Origin: Protonemura montana
Taxonomy: Eukaryota; Arthropoda; Insecta; Plecoptera; Nemouridae
Assembly: GCA_947568835.1 (NCBI GenBank)
Contig: OX387606.1
Location: forward strand, 18,633,940 to 18,697,939
DNA length: 64,000 nt
Reading direction: 5' to 3'
Both the position numbers and the translations under genes were made by a program. Shown here in pieces: positions 36,351 to 50,384 of this stretch; the first letter of the stretch is position 1, and the number at the start of each line of letters is the position of its first letter. The notes under the pieces are model-generated. The model saw only the letters and a list, made by a program, of their open reading frames with translations. It had not been told where the DNA came from and searched no databases.

Positions 36351-39300
36351 ATTGCCGTGATTTCCGGAGGGTCCTGGCAGTGGTCCCGGGTCCCCGAGTC
36401 CGGAGCCCGTGGACTGGCGTCGAGTTTGGCGGCACACGCATGCTAGGTTCCCTGGGGAACTATTCCCGACGCTCCCGGTGCTGCAAGACCCGCGCGAATG
36501 TTGCCGCCGCCCGCTGGATTTACACCCTTATCGCGAACACGGACCGTGAATATTTGATGCGACACAATTGTGCGGATTTTCTCCTGTCGTTTGACAATAT
36601 TCATATTCATGTTGTAGCTGGATGGGCACCTTTCGAGCTGCTATAGGTGCGCCAGGATAGTCGCCGTATGTGAATCATCGCACATAGAGATGTCTGACTT
36701 CAAAAATAGAGACAATTTCATTTGAATCTGTTTTGGCCGATCACAGTGGAAATATGTCTTACTTTTAGACTTAGCTAGATGTACGAATAGTCTTTGATAT
36801 CATTTCGAGATAGAAACAGCGCAAGAAAATCGAAATGCGTGTCAAAAGAAAACAGGAACGTGGCGTTTCGGAATTCACAAAGAATCCGATAAAAGTGAAT
36901 GAGTTCAACAAAATGACAAAAGCTCCTAAAAGTCTTACGGTCCACGCCCAAATTCTAACATGACATTTCCTTCGACCTAATAAATTGTCGCCTACCAGTG
37001 CAAACAGTAATTCATTCAACTCAATCCAGAACGTTCGGAAGGTTGCGTTTTGAAAAACGAGTAACAATACCTCATTCGAATCCTTTCAATCAATCAATAA
37101 AATAACAGTTTATTTCTGGAAATTTACTTAAATAGTGACGGCGATAATGCAATAGCTCACATCGTACGTGGTGATTTTCTGCCCCATTTCTCCACCGGGA
37201 TGCTCGGCGTCGGAGTCGGCGTCGGCGTTGGTGGCGTCCCTTCCACGGCCCAGCGCAGACATCACACGTGGCGAAACGTGAGACATTAATTGAGGTGTCT
37301 CGTTTGATTTCCCTGGTTCGGTCCAGTGGCCACCGGAGCGCTGGACCATCGCGCTCCGTACGGATCCGGTTTGTTGGTCCATTGGGCCCGTGTATAACCA
37401 TCAGATTAGCCGCAGTTAGCATCGAACCCGTGGACACCAGGGAATTGATCAGGGCTGCACAAACATCTCTACGTGGCCAATGCTTTGTCGGCGTTCAGCT
37501 TTGGTGGGTTATTCACTCCAGATGACAATGAATTGATGCGTCATTTTTTGCTTTGTAAACATGGTGTTGATGCCTCTTAAAAGTCAAGATTTTGTTACCA
37601 ATATGCCAGTATCAGCTAGAAATTCAGACTGTTTTTAGGATCGGGAAAGGCATATGGTCTTTGTGCATGAATGTAGGTTAGTCTAGTTTTCTACCACCCC
37701 TACTAGGTGTCTTTTTGCCCTCCTAAGCAGTAGCTTTTCTGCATCCATTGGCTGAAAGCTGCAACGAAAATACGCGCGATAAAACAAATTCGATAGTAGA
37801 TTACAAAAAGTTGTCCACCCTTGTAGCAAATTCGCGATCGAAATTATTGTAGCCCATTCGGACATTCGGTGCCGTTTTATGTCCGCCACGCAAATTCTAT
37901 TTCATACTCGACTGCGGTAATGCAAAGCCCATTGGCAATGACTATCACGTTCCCCCCGCCCTCGCACCATGTCGCGCTTGTACACGATTATATATATACA
38001 AAAAAAAACACTATTATAATGCCGATGACTTTTCCTTCTCACTTACTCATAACAATATGATACGCAGTTTAATTTCATAGCCCATAAACAGAATGATTAT
38101 TAGAGTAGTGAGGGATTACCGAATCAGAGCTTGGGCCGAATTTCAAGCCTCGCTGCGATGGATAATAGATTCGATCATTCACGGGCGGAATTAATTTCGC
38201 GATCATTTGCGTCGCATTCGGATCATGGGGATTGTTTTCACGGGCTAAGATTTTCTCAGGGGAGAAGAAATAAGGAGCATTGACAATGTGGTCCTCAAGG
38301 TACGGTGGAAATCTTAGTTCCGTGCCCAGATTGTCAAAAGAAATTCATACTTCGTCTCATTGAATTAATACGCTAGCTGTATTATTTGTCTTGCTGACTA
38401 TGAACAAGCTAAATTGCTAAAAAATAAAAATCACGCTTCACGTTCTCTTGTTTCGAAGACAAATGAAATTTCTCAAAGGCACCGTGATGCCGTAATCCTG
38501 TTATTCTATAAAATATGTAAGTTTTAAACGAAAGTTCCCTCTTATTTTGCTCTCCCTATCTTATCCAGCTAATTCCGTTGCTTCCCATCACGGCAACTAG
38601 TGTATTTGATTCTATTTATTCGTCCCTATATACTGCCGACTTTCTAGATCCCGTAATTAAATTTCTCCGCGCTTTTGCACCAACAATGGCATTGAGGTGA
38701 ATGAGATCCCTGCTCTTTTGTTGGCCGGAATCCCCTCGTCCCTGGCAGACGCCGGGTAGTGCACATCGCGATACAGGAATCAACTCCTATTAACGACGCG
38801 AAATGATTAAAAAAAAGCGTTTTTAAAGAAAATCCAATGAATCCAATTATTTTTTCTTCCACTACTACTGTGATTCTAACCCGTCGCAAATAGTAAAGCG
38901 ATATAAAAAAAGAATACAATCGGTGTGTAATTTCAGTAACTATTGTTTGGCTAGACTGTTTCTTTCGCTGTATGTCGCAAAATGTATCCGAGCGATTGTA
39001 AGGATCTCCAATTAAGTTTCTAATTAAAGTCCAAGAACGTCAATGATTCTTGCAGACAATGAATGCCGTAAGCTCACCCTCGATCGGAGCATGGAGTTGC
39101 GGACGCTGTGATGCTCGCTGGCTCACGGAGAGCTGCTGCAAAATAGAAAACATTGTTACGAAACTAATGGCTGGGAAACTCAACGTCGGAATGGAAACTA
39201 AATACGACAACGAAGTCTGGGAAATGCACGCCAAGATAAAAGTGTTCCGTCTGCTAGAAATTTCCATTCACATGTGAAATCGTTTAGAAAACTTCAAATT

Positions 39301-40195
39301 AACAGATTTTGCGCTTTGGGAAATGCGATCGCAAATGGTGATCCCGTCCCGGTTATGGGTTAAAATAATTCAATCCTAGCAGCAAACAATTAAGAGATAA
39401 CATTATTTGATATTCAAATACCAAATAATTAAGTGCCCCATTTATTATGTTCGTACAATGCAAGGAGACATAAAAAAAGGTAGTATTCATTCGTCATATT
39501 TTCTTCGGGCAATGCTTGGACAGACAGAGCTTTGGTTTATAAAATACTACTTGAATTCTGATAAAGTAGAGGTAGATAACAATATGACATGGAATTGAAC
39601 GTGTTTCGATCAGAACTAACCCCGTTCAAGAACACCAATGTTTTCTTTTTTGAAATAGCATCGAATGACCTACGCTTTGAACGACAAAAGACCCAAGTTT
39701 TTCCGCTATTGTTTGAAGATAAGACAAGAAGAAGCAACCCTCATCTGACAAAAATAGCATGAAAGTCCATTTATCTGCCGTTCTTTTGTATCAAACGTGT
39801 TCTTCGATGCAACAATGGCTGTGGCACCGGCAGCATCCCCTATAGTGAGCCAACTAGAGATAAGACGTTTGCCTAAAGCAATGGTCAGGCCTTGTGATAG
39901 ATAATGAAGAAAGTAGAGACAGGGAAATGGAATCGGAGATTTTGCTAAGTTCAAGTTCACGCCAACAAATGCCACGTTGCTTCAGGCTTGGATAAAAATT
40001 AATCCCATTTACACCCATTTAATTATTTTTCCCACGAAAATCACTTTCTCGGAAACAATTTGGCTGTGAATTACATATTCTATAACAATGACACTATTTC
40101 AAGCAATATTATCATGCAGATATTATACGTAAAGGAATAAGAAGCACTTTAATTCCAATTTGAGTTAAACAATGCACCCATTCCAATCATGAATC
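36351..40195. other. No gene seen; GC-rich patches
   Basis: 36360-36540 is GC/CpG-rich. 37200-37240 holds GGCGTC hexamers. The frames here (36380-36646 plus; 37090-37525 on both strands; 39040-39277 on both strands) are not recognisable. An unrecognised exon cannot be excluded. Confidence 0.4.
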
Positions 40196-40296
40196 CGGAC
40201 AAAAGACATTTCTTTGCTTTTAATTTCATTGAGTGGGTAAAATACTATAAAGCAACCAGACAGTAGACTTAGGAAGTAACAGAGATGTCAAGAAAG
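40196..40296 (+). repeat. Direct repeat upstream of the tubulin gene
   Basis: ATCATG.ATCC..GA, TTCATTGAGTGGGTAA, ATAAAGCAA and GATGTCA..GAAG occur in the same order and orientation at 43530-43636, 3.33 kb downstream. The two copies flank the beta-tubulin gene. They are diverged, with many substitutions and small indels. Confidence 0.6.
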
Positions 40297-40554
40297 AAAA
40301 GACGTCTTTCTACTTAATTCACCAACATTTGACAAAGAAGGTAATGACCATTACAATGACTTACAAAAACCCCTGGCATTTCCTCCTTCAAATCATTCCT
40401 ATCCATATAGAGAAACTTGATTTTGAGCACCAGTGTCCAAAATAAAACTTTAGTGGGAAAAATTATGGATCTTTTTATTTAAAAAAATGCATTTTTTACC
40501 GGCCTTGACATGAAACCACAGCCCCTGGTGCACAGTTTCAGGAGGCTTTGTTTT

Positions 40555-40694
40555 CAACAATAAAATAGAACAACAGTCAGCGAGCTGCCAAGAAACAAAA
40601 CAGTTTTTTGAAGATATTACGTTCGTCTCGACGAAAACCTTTTTTTAACGATTTAATTTATAATCCGATAATTAGCCTATAATCCGAATTAAAT
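40555..40694 (+). promoter_or_regulatory. Presumed promoter/5' UTR of beta-tubulin
   Basis: AT-rich DNA directly upstream of the start codon. It contains a TATA-like AATAAAATA (about 40559-40567) and two TATAATCCGA repeats (about 40661 and 40678). The start site cannot be placed, and an upstream non-coding exon is possible. Confidence 0.25.
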
Positions 40695-42530
<1,836 letters not shown>

Positions 42531-42695
42531 AAAAAATTGCCTTGCTTCAGTTTTGACCTATATTTATTTGGACACTTCGTTATTTGTCGTTGGTGATCAT
42601 CGCAAATCAATGACAAATAGGAAGGTGGCATTTTTAAAGGCTAATTTATAGTATTTTATTTGATATTCCATATTTTTTTCTATGATCTCGTCGGA

Positions 42696-42701
42696 AATAA
42701 A
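42696..42701 (+). terminator. Polyadenylation signal of beta-tubulin
   Basis: AATAAA lies 166 bp after the stop codon and is followed by GT-rich sequence (TTTGTGTTATTGAG). The 3' UTR is therefore about 190 bp. Confidence 0.7.
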
Positions 42702-42770
42702 AATTCTTTGTGTTATTGAGCTAATTGTGCTATACGAGGAATTTTATGAAAACTAAACAGTGGATGATTT

Positions 42771-43232
42771 ATGTATAAACAAAAAGATACGCATCAATGC
42801 CAATTAAGTTTTTTAATATCTAATTCAAACCAGATAGCCTTATCTGGAGCACCTGCATGGAACGACATTAAAAGAATAAATCTCCCAGCCAAACTTCTGG
42901 GAAAGAACTACCACCCCTGGAAGATCGAGCTGACACGGTATTGCTTCGACATAGGGCTTCACTCGTTTGTTGGCCGGGCTTCCAGACTTTGGAACAAGCT
43001 GCCAGTGCCGGCCATCGATGTCAAAGAACTCAGAAGAAAGCTGAAGGCTAACAACTAAAAGGAACTCACTACCTTTATTACTACCTATTAGTATATTCCA
43101 TTCCATAATAATGTTATATACCACTTGGACCAACAATTCTTAATTACTATTCAGCCACCGGAGGCCTACAATATGCACTTGTAACTGCTCCCAAGCTGTC
43201 AATAAATAAAATGAATGAAATGAATGAAAATG
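42771..43232 (+). mobile_element. LINE 3' end (5'-truncated)
   Basis: The frame ending at 43058 reads SFVGRASRLWNKLP, then VKELRRKLKANN and a stop. This is the typical C-terminus of jockey/CR1-like LINE ORF2 proteins. About 150 bp of 3' UTR follows, ending in AATAAA and an ATGA/AATG microsatellite tail (about 43203-43232), as in CR1/L2-type LINEs. The catalytic reverse-transcriptase domain is missing. It lies about 70 bp beyond the tubulin poly(A) signal in the same orientation. Confidence 0.65.
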
Positions 43233-43529
43233 AATACAATTTTCTTCGCGCATTTTCAGTTTTTGCACTTTAAAAAAAAAAATTTATAGCTATTTTGTGG
43301 TTATTAAGTGCAATACAGGTACAAAGTCTTGATACCTGGAACTCCGAAGTTCGATACCTGAAAGGCACTACATTGTCATTTTGAAGGCACTTCCCGCAGA
43401 GGTGGACCAAGGCTTTAAATTTTTCGTACGAAATTGGAAAAGATTTTAACAGTTTTTTTTTTTTAATTCCATGCACAAAGTTTTAAAGTAGAGAATTTGA
43501 AGCTATTGAGGAAACAAAATTTTCTCCAA
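43233..43529. other. No gene seen
   Basis: AT-rich, nothing recognised. Confidence 0.5.
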
Positions 43530-43636
43530 ATCATGCATCCAGATAAACTACAAATTTCCTTTCCTTCTAATTCCATTGAGTGGGTAACGCAATAAAGCAA
43601 GCAGCAGTAATACTTATTAAACGGATGTCAGGGAAG
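43530..43636 (+). repeat. Direct repeat downstream of the tubulin gene
   Basis: Diverged copy of 40196-40296, with CCATTGAGTGGGTAA and CGGATGTCAGGGAAG. Confidence 0.6.
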
Positions 43637-46503
43637 AATTGGCTGCTCACAAAATGCAACTTTTGTTTCATTAATGCAAGGCAGAAGAACATGGTTGCTA
43701 CAAAACTCTTTTCACCCGCCTCTTTCTTTTATTCGCCAAGTTTTGGAAGTTATTGCGTCACGAGTCACTGGTTTTTATGTTACGACGGAAACACAATTTG
43801 AAATTGGATGGCGAATAAAAGGGAAAAATAGTGTAGCTACCTGGCCTGGAGAACGGCTGCCTATATATATATATATATATATATAGTACCTGAGTGAAGC
43901 CGCCACCAGCTCCGGCGAGCAACGGAAATGCAGAAGAAAATGCATTTGCATTGCATCACTTTGCGCACTCAATTTTATGTGGTCTCTCTGCTACTAGAGT
44001 AGACATCTTTTCCATCAAAAAGGACATTTTATAACTGCATTAAGGAATGATTGCACTGAAAGTGCACTGAGAATGATGCAGCTTTTATAATCTGCACCAA
44101 AATTCGGTGTCTATACGTAGTTAGTTTGATACTTATGTGCCAATAAAACTTTTCCACGTGAGAACCGAAGGAAACGAGTTCGTTCAATAACGTACCTTGA
44201 ATCGAGCTACTTTGATTGCGAATACGGTACCGCGTCAAGTTTGCGCTGCTGCTAGGCTAGATTAATATTCTCGGTCCCAGAATTGATTGCCTCAAAGGGA
44301 ACTAACGTTTCGATTAAACTGGAGAGAAAATCAAGAGGTAAAAATAGGGGGAATTTCAATATAATAACGATTAAAAGTGCTACATAGAACGAGTTAAACG
44401 AACCCAAATCTAACGAGCGATTATTTTTCAATTTGACTCTCAAGTTCGCTCAACGTGCTTTCATTTGCCATTACACTTTTATTTTTAAGTGTATGGAAAT
44501 TTGAACGCAAAAAGCCACCAGTTGACTTTTCAACGGAGCACAGCGAAAAGCTTTGTGTATTTTACAAAGCATACAGGAGCTGTCTCATCTTACTCGGCTA
44601 AAACAGTGTCGGCCACGAACGGTCATAATTCAAAATAGTAAAACTGATCCCAGACCAAAATGGGGCACTCATGGTTTTGATGTTTTCTTCACGTGGTGCG
44701 GCTATAGGTGTACATTTTGTGTGGGCACAGGAGTTGTGGGGTCAATAAATGTCTTCTCTCTCATCAGCAGTAGATTAAGTGTATATTGTTGAGGTGGGAA
44801 GACAGGCGTGCACGAGCGGACAAGTCGGGAAGAACCGGGAAGAACAGGGAAGATGAGGGAGCGAACAGATTGTGCTGGGACTTGAACTAATCGAGGCAGG
44901 GACTAGGCGAGTACGTGCAGATGAAACCTTTAGTGGAGCTGTAGTATCTCGCCACGGCGTTTGCTCTCACCATTACACATATTATTCTCATGTATCTACT
45001 GCAGAACGATATAGTAAATTGTAAAGTTAATTCCCTGAAAGGGGAAAATTTAACTCCGTGCGTCCATAATTTCGGTGCGTATAATAGGAAACAGTTCGGG
45101 TTGGTTTTTGAAATGAACCTGCAGGCGTGGCTTATCTGGAGTTGGTCTTGATTTTAAAACGAAATTTGATTCTCGTCTGGCTTTTCTTCTTGTCTGCTAC
45201 AATAGTTAAGTCTGTGTGATCTGCAAAGGAATGGTATGAAATTTCAGCGTCTTCTTGCTGGATTTGCTGGCGGATCGTTTGAAGCTTTGTGGCTGATGCA
45301 TATTACTTGGGTAAGATGATTGTCGTCTGCTCGCGTACCGAACCACACCGTCTTAGCTGGGATATGCACTGAATTCCGCGGTAAGATTTTACTAGGTAAA
45401 CGCTTCTCGCGTTTTCACTCGACGTGCACATCTAATTTCTCTGCATGCTGTAAAATTAGCATTTAATGAAATGGTTATCCAAAAATAATGAAAGAACTGG
45501 AAATCGCGAGTATTAAAGTTACACAAAGCAAAGTATGAAGCAAAGCCAGTTATTTGAATTTTTACAAACCCTAAATAGAAAACAACTAGCCTCTTGCAGG
45601 TGCATGGCTACTTTTACTGTATCTATCTACTAGTTATTGGAAAAAAATTGGAGTTACCTATTGGGTGGCCTATTATAATCTGATAGCTCTAATAATAATA
45701 GCTCTGATAGAGATAATTCATCTCTTTAAGAAAAACAAATTGCTTTTTTAAATCTTTAAAACTACATTTAAATCTACAAAATGAATCGAAAAATACCTCA
45801 TGACTCTTTACGATGGTTTTTAAACTCATGTCTACTTGATTTATCCTTAGCACTAGTTTGAACAAAAACTGTTTGAAATGGGTTTTGAATGCTAAGTAAA
45901 GGACAACTAAATTTCCCGACGCTTCGTAACATGTACCTAATAGTTACTTAAGATAAAATTAAGATAAAATTATTAAATAATAAAATAATAAATAATCAAA
46001 TAAAGAAAATAAAGATAAAAGATTAGACTACATTTTCAAAAAATTAACTGCTATCATTTTGGCTAGGAGTTTTTGACGCCAACATGCACTAAGAATCCAG
46101 CAAATGGTTTTCATCCAGAGCTTTTTTTTTTTTTTAACATTATGAACATCCGCAAAAGCAAGCAAGCAAGCAAGCAAGCAAGCTCCTGCCTTTCTTATCT
46201 TCATGTCTTAAGGCTATTTAAGTAGAGTTTGTGTAAAAAGAAAAGTGGTCTATCAGACGGCAATAACCGTAGCAAGGTGAAGTTGGAACCAATAGGTTGA
46301 GATCAAGAGGAGGCACCGGGACCCCGTGGGAGTCGAGCGACCGTTTCAACCGCGTAATATGTGTAACACATTGGAGAGAATTACATTTCCCGAATGGTTA
46401 CGCCAGGATCGTCAAACTCTACTAAAAAAAACACACAAAATGGCCGGTTTGCTGCAAACTAAAATATGGTATGATTTTTTGTGCTTTACTTTCGGAAAAG
46501 TAC
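43637..46503. other. No gene seen; microsatellites
   Basis: (AT)n lies at 43862-43885 and (AGCA)n at about 46157-46183. 45940-46020 is a simple A/T-rich tract. No gene-like frame was recognised. Confidence 0.5.
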
Positions 46504-46920
46504 CGAACGGTTTGGTGTGCTGGGAACACTGGTTCTCGTATGATCACCGTAGTTAAGCAACACTGCGCTGGGTCAGGTATTAGATAGGTGACTATCTTAC
46601 TCATATCCAGTTCTGTTCGGGAGAGAGGTTGGAGGAATGAAAGTTAGTACTGAAATTTCATTCGCCTTGCTTATCAACCTTTCGACAGCATGGTTTTGTG
46701 GAGGAATCCTGCTGTTCGCAGCGTACCGCCCTTCGGAAGAGAAGTTAAGCCTGAGGTCCCCTTAGTGCTCATTGACAGGCTATGAGTCGGCACTGAGTTT
46801 CCCCTCCCCTTATTTCTAGGCTAGGTTAGGTTAATTAGTCTTCATAATCACCCACTCATTTGCCATAATCACGTCATTAGGGTCCTTTATCAAAACACAG
46901 CGTCGTAAAAACACACAAAG
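46504..46920 (+). mobile_element. 5S-rRNA-derived SINE, copy 2
   Basis: Starts CGAACGGTTTGG and carries GTTCTCGTATGATCACCG, AGTTAAGCAACACTGCGCTG and TAGGTGAC, so both 5S-like promoter boxes are recognisable. The body matches copy 1 (GTTCGGGAGAGAGGTTGGAG; GGAGGAATCCTGCTGTTCG; CTTCGGAAGAGAAGTTAAGC). The tail GCGTCGTAAAAACACACAAA is shorter and has no AAT repeat. No clear target-site duplication was found, so it is older than copy 1. Confidence 0.85.
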
Positions 46921-47204
46921 AAATCAATCACGGACAATTATAACGCGGTCATAGTAATTAAAATAATCATTTTAATAATAGTTCTTCCTTGACCTTGAAA
47001 GAACTCAGCGAAGAAGCAATTTTTTAATTTATTGAATCGATAAAGAGTGACTTGACGTTGGCTGCTACACTGGAAACCAAATATATTTTTTTATCTAAGA
47101 AGACCAATTTTTACAAAACTCTTAACTCCTAAATAGACATATAAATACATATAATAATATAATATAATTAATTATAAATATTTATTTGAAGTTTAATAAA
47201 CACA
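46921..47204. other. No gene seen
   Basis: AT-rich, with weak similarity to 47880-48110 (ACAAAA..CTTAAC). Confidence 0.4.
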
Positions 47205-47300
47205 GTATAAGAGTTAGTAAACACACTGATTTGATCAATGACTATTCCAAGATTACATCAGGAGAATGTTTTGAAATATCACCAATAAAACCCTTGGCGT
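47205..47300 (+). repeat. Direct repeat, copy 1
   Basis: AACACACTGATTT, ATCAATGACTATT and AAGATTACATCAGGAGAATG are shared with 48112-48207, offset 907 bp, with roughly ten differences over ~95 bp. Confidence 0.85.
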
Positions 47301-48111
47301 GTAAATATAGGTAGTTTAGGGTATATACGTTTTTTTTGTAGACCAGTTTTGCGATTAGGTAGCTTATTAAACACCTAGAAATGGTAAAAGAATGCTTGTC
47401 CAGAACCATCTGCTAGTAAAAGGTAATTTTACGTTTTAAATCTATCTTTAAGCAGTTAAATATTCGAGCAGCAGGACTGACTTGAATTTCAAAAATATAG
47501 TTAAGGTTTCTGCTGGAGAGTACGGTACCTCCAGTAACCCGCTAAACCATGAAAATATGCTACAAATAATCCACATTGCTGAGAGTAATCAACACTTCGA
47601 TTTCTTAACTCTACTTCTTAAACTTTTCTGGTTTTACTCAAGTACAATCAGCGCATGCCACGTTAAGAATGAATATTTTTTCCAAACAACCCGGTTTATA
47701 AGCTGAAATTGGTCGAAAAATGTGTATGTGTAACATTATGAACTTTGAACTTTATGAACTAAGAAATATGTCTCTTTCTTTGGACTCAAGCCGGAAAATG
47801 TCAAAGTTGATAAAAAAAATCACGGAGCCACAAATAAATTCCAAGGAAAAGATGATTGTCAAGAGTAAATGACCTTTCGGGGTCCAGTTTTACAAAATTT
47901 CTTAACCCTGCGTTGGGCTTCTTACCCATGGAAACATCCGAATTTCCTGAATAAGATGGACACTTATGATATTTGATATATTAAGGTATTTTAGGTATTA
48001 AGGTTTAAGGTATTTTTATATTTATATGTATCAATATATTAATATATTATAGTAGAAAATATCTTTGTAACCGGCAATGTGTATCCTGGAATACCTTTAC
48101 TGTACACAATC
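47301..48111. other. No gene seen
   Basis: AT-rich sequence between the two repeat copies, with a TTAAGGTATTTTA-type simple stretch near 47983-48020. Confidence 0.5.
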
Positions 48112-48207
48112 TTAGAAGAGTTAATAAACACACTGATTTTATCAATGACTATTTCAAGATTACATCAGGAGAATGTTGTAAAATATCACCATTAAAACCC
48201 TCTGGCG
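48112..48207 (+). repeat. Direct repeat, copy 2
   Basis: Copy of 47205-47300. With weaker flanking similarity upstream, it suggests an old segmental duplication of a few hundred bp. Confidence 0.85.
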
Positions 48208-48819
48208 CTATAGCGTCCATCGACGTAACATTCTGCATACTGTTTGGATATAAAGGAACCACATAATTCGCTCTCCCAGAGACAAACAAGTTTTCATGCG
48301 CAACTTGCCGCGCAAAACAGATCTTCTTCTATTGCCGATTCCGGTTATAGATGAGAAACGAAAAGAAAGTCACTGATCCTGAATGACCCACTCCCCCCTT
48401 CCCACACACGCACACTTGCATACTTTTCTCCACGCATGACATGCTGGAAGGATGTGCATCGCTAATCATCGTTGCTGAAGTGGGATTTTCAGAAAACCAA
48501 TCAAGAAATTGTATTTTTAACCAGAAGATACCATTGAAAATACAAACTAATTGAGGACGCAGAAGACGAAATCAGCATCGTATTTTATAAATCATATTTA
48601 TTCTAGACTCTTTTAGTAAACAAAACACCTAAGTTTCAAATAATACTTCACAAATCACCAGGCATTGGTTGATATTTATTATGATTTTATGACTGACGAA
48701 GTCCTTGGTTGTCAGCATGAGTGACGTGAAGTGGTGGCATGAAAAAGAAGAACTGCTCCACAAATCTTTGAAAGGCAGCAAGTCGGAAGGTTTTGAAACG
48801 TACACTTTATGGAGTAGGT
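48208..48819. other. No gene seen
   Basis: Nothing recognised before the tandem array. Confidence 0.45.
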
Positions 48820-49420
48820 CTATCGATGCACCGATATTGCTCTGCGGGTTGCGTTCTGGGGCACGATTGGAAATCATAGTAGATTTAAAAATAATCCACA
48901 AGGCTTTCAAATGGCGCATGACGAATACAATGCTTGGCAGATAGTTCGTTTTTGTGTGTGCCTTCAAGGTTTGCAAGAGGTTAGGTGGAGGAGCCGTGTT
49001 TGTTCTGCGGGCTGCGTTCAGGGGCACAATATGAAAATATTTTCAAGTTGAGAAGTCATGCATGAGGTATTCAGATAGCGCACTAAAGATGAAATAACTA
49101 TCTGAACCCAATTGTAAAGCATACAAAACGAGGAGGTGGATGAGCCGAGTTTGCTCTGCGGGCTGCGTTCAGGGGCATTCGTTTGATACACATGTTAAAT
49201 GCAAAAAAGTCCTACAATGCTTAAAAAACATTCGAGTAATACAAATGTGTTATAAGGTTACTAAAAAAACTTCATTCTATCACAACTCAAAGACCCAACT
49301 GAGAAAAGTGAACATTCAAGTGGAGGAGCCGAGTTTGCACTGCGGGCTGCGTCGTGTAATCCTAAACAAAGCACGCAGTTTTTGTGACCGTGTTAAATTG
49401 TTTTTTTATTTCACTATTTT
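48820..49420. repeat. Four-copy degenerate tandem repeat, ~150-185-bp spacing
   Basis: CTGCGGGCTGCG or a one-base variant recurs at about 48842, 49005, 49156 and 49340, spacings 163, 151 and 184 bp. In copies 2-4 it is preceded by GTGGAGGAGCCG or GTGGATGAGCCG, and in copies 1-3 followed by TTCTGGGGCA or TTCAGGGGCA. Weaker similarity continues downstream of each block in copies 1-3. On the plus strand, read in the same phase, each copy gives LLCGLRSGA or a variant, but the frame is not open between copies. It could be duplicated exons of a decayed gene or an old minisatellite. Confidence 0.7.
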
Positions 49421-50344
49421 GTTAAGCGACGACAGTTGAACACTGAGCTGTTTTTAAATAAATTCGCCGCCCTTTGAAAAGGTGATAGCATAAATACCGT
49501 TAATTATCAAGGCAAGCCATTGTCATCACACTTTCTAGAATATTTTAATATCACCCGGACAGGTCATATCGTTCCACCATATTATGATAATACGTTCCCT
49601 AGTCGAGGAGAAACGATTTCCATCGCGAACATCAGAAGTGAAACCATAAACCCAGCTGCATGTAACCCAGAACACCGCTCAAAGCAGCGCGTCTGCGAAT
49701 TTGAATAGCGAGCTCGATAGCGTAGGTAACGCAAGTCCACGAGCAAGCAGCACAGGAATTAGCCCCATGACTTTGATCATACGACGAGAAGAGGCTCTTG
49801 ATTGGAGAAGTCAAGACTTTAATCTCATTAGGGGAGAGCTGGACGACTGTCTCATCACAACCTCCGTCCTTCTATCCTTCCGCCTCAGCCGCACGGCACT
49901 CGACGAGTTCGACTCACAGGCGTCCTCCACAAAGCAAGAGAACTTACGACCAGAAGAAAATATAATTGATGCTGGATTATAATTTGCTAATCTCAAAGAG
50001 AGTCAAGATCAAGAGATAATCCATTCATCCGTCTTCATATCAATAGGTAGTGGTGCATCATTCTCGTGCCACACATATATCTAAACTAAATCTATTTACG
50101 TCCGTTGCCATTCACCACAACATAAACTTGCAGGAACGATAGTTTACCGGCAATGCGATCGCAATTTGGAAAATGGTTTAAAGCGTCTCTTAATTCTAAC
50201 GATCTGAATGCATTGTCGCATTCTGATTGTCTACTTAAAAATAAAGAGTATACACTATCTCCTGTTGCACGAATGCTTACTGCTTAGCTAGGTAGAACGG
50301 ATGATGGCATTTTCAGCACCATATATTACCCTATGTCGCGTCGC
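49421..50344. other. No gene seen
   Basis: A 93-codon plus frame (49701-49982) has a normal-looking composition but no recognisable domain. Confidence 0.4.
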
Positions 50345-50384
50345 GTGTGTGTGTGTGTGCGAGTATATATGTGTGTGTGTGTGT
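50345..50384. repeat. (GT)n microsatellite
   Basis: Two GT runs separated by GCGAGTATATAT. Confidence 0.9.

Noticed and set aside
48629-49027. 132-codon minus-strand frame
   Set aside because: Spans two units of the degenerate tandem repeat; stops appear in the other units and no family is recognised, though duplicated exons remain possible.
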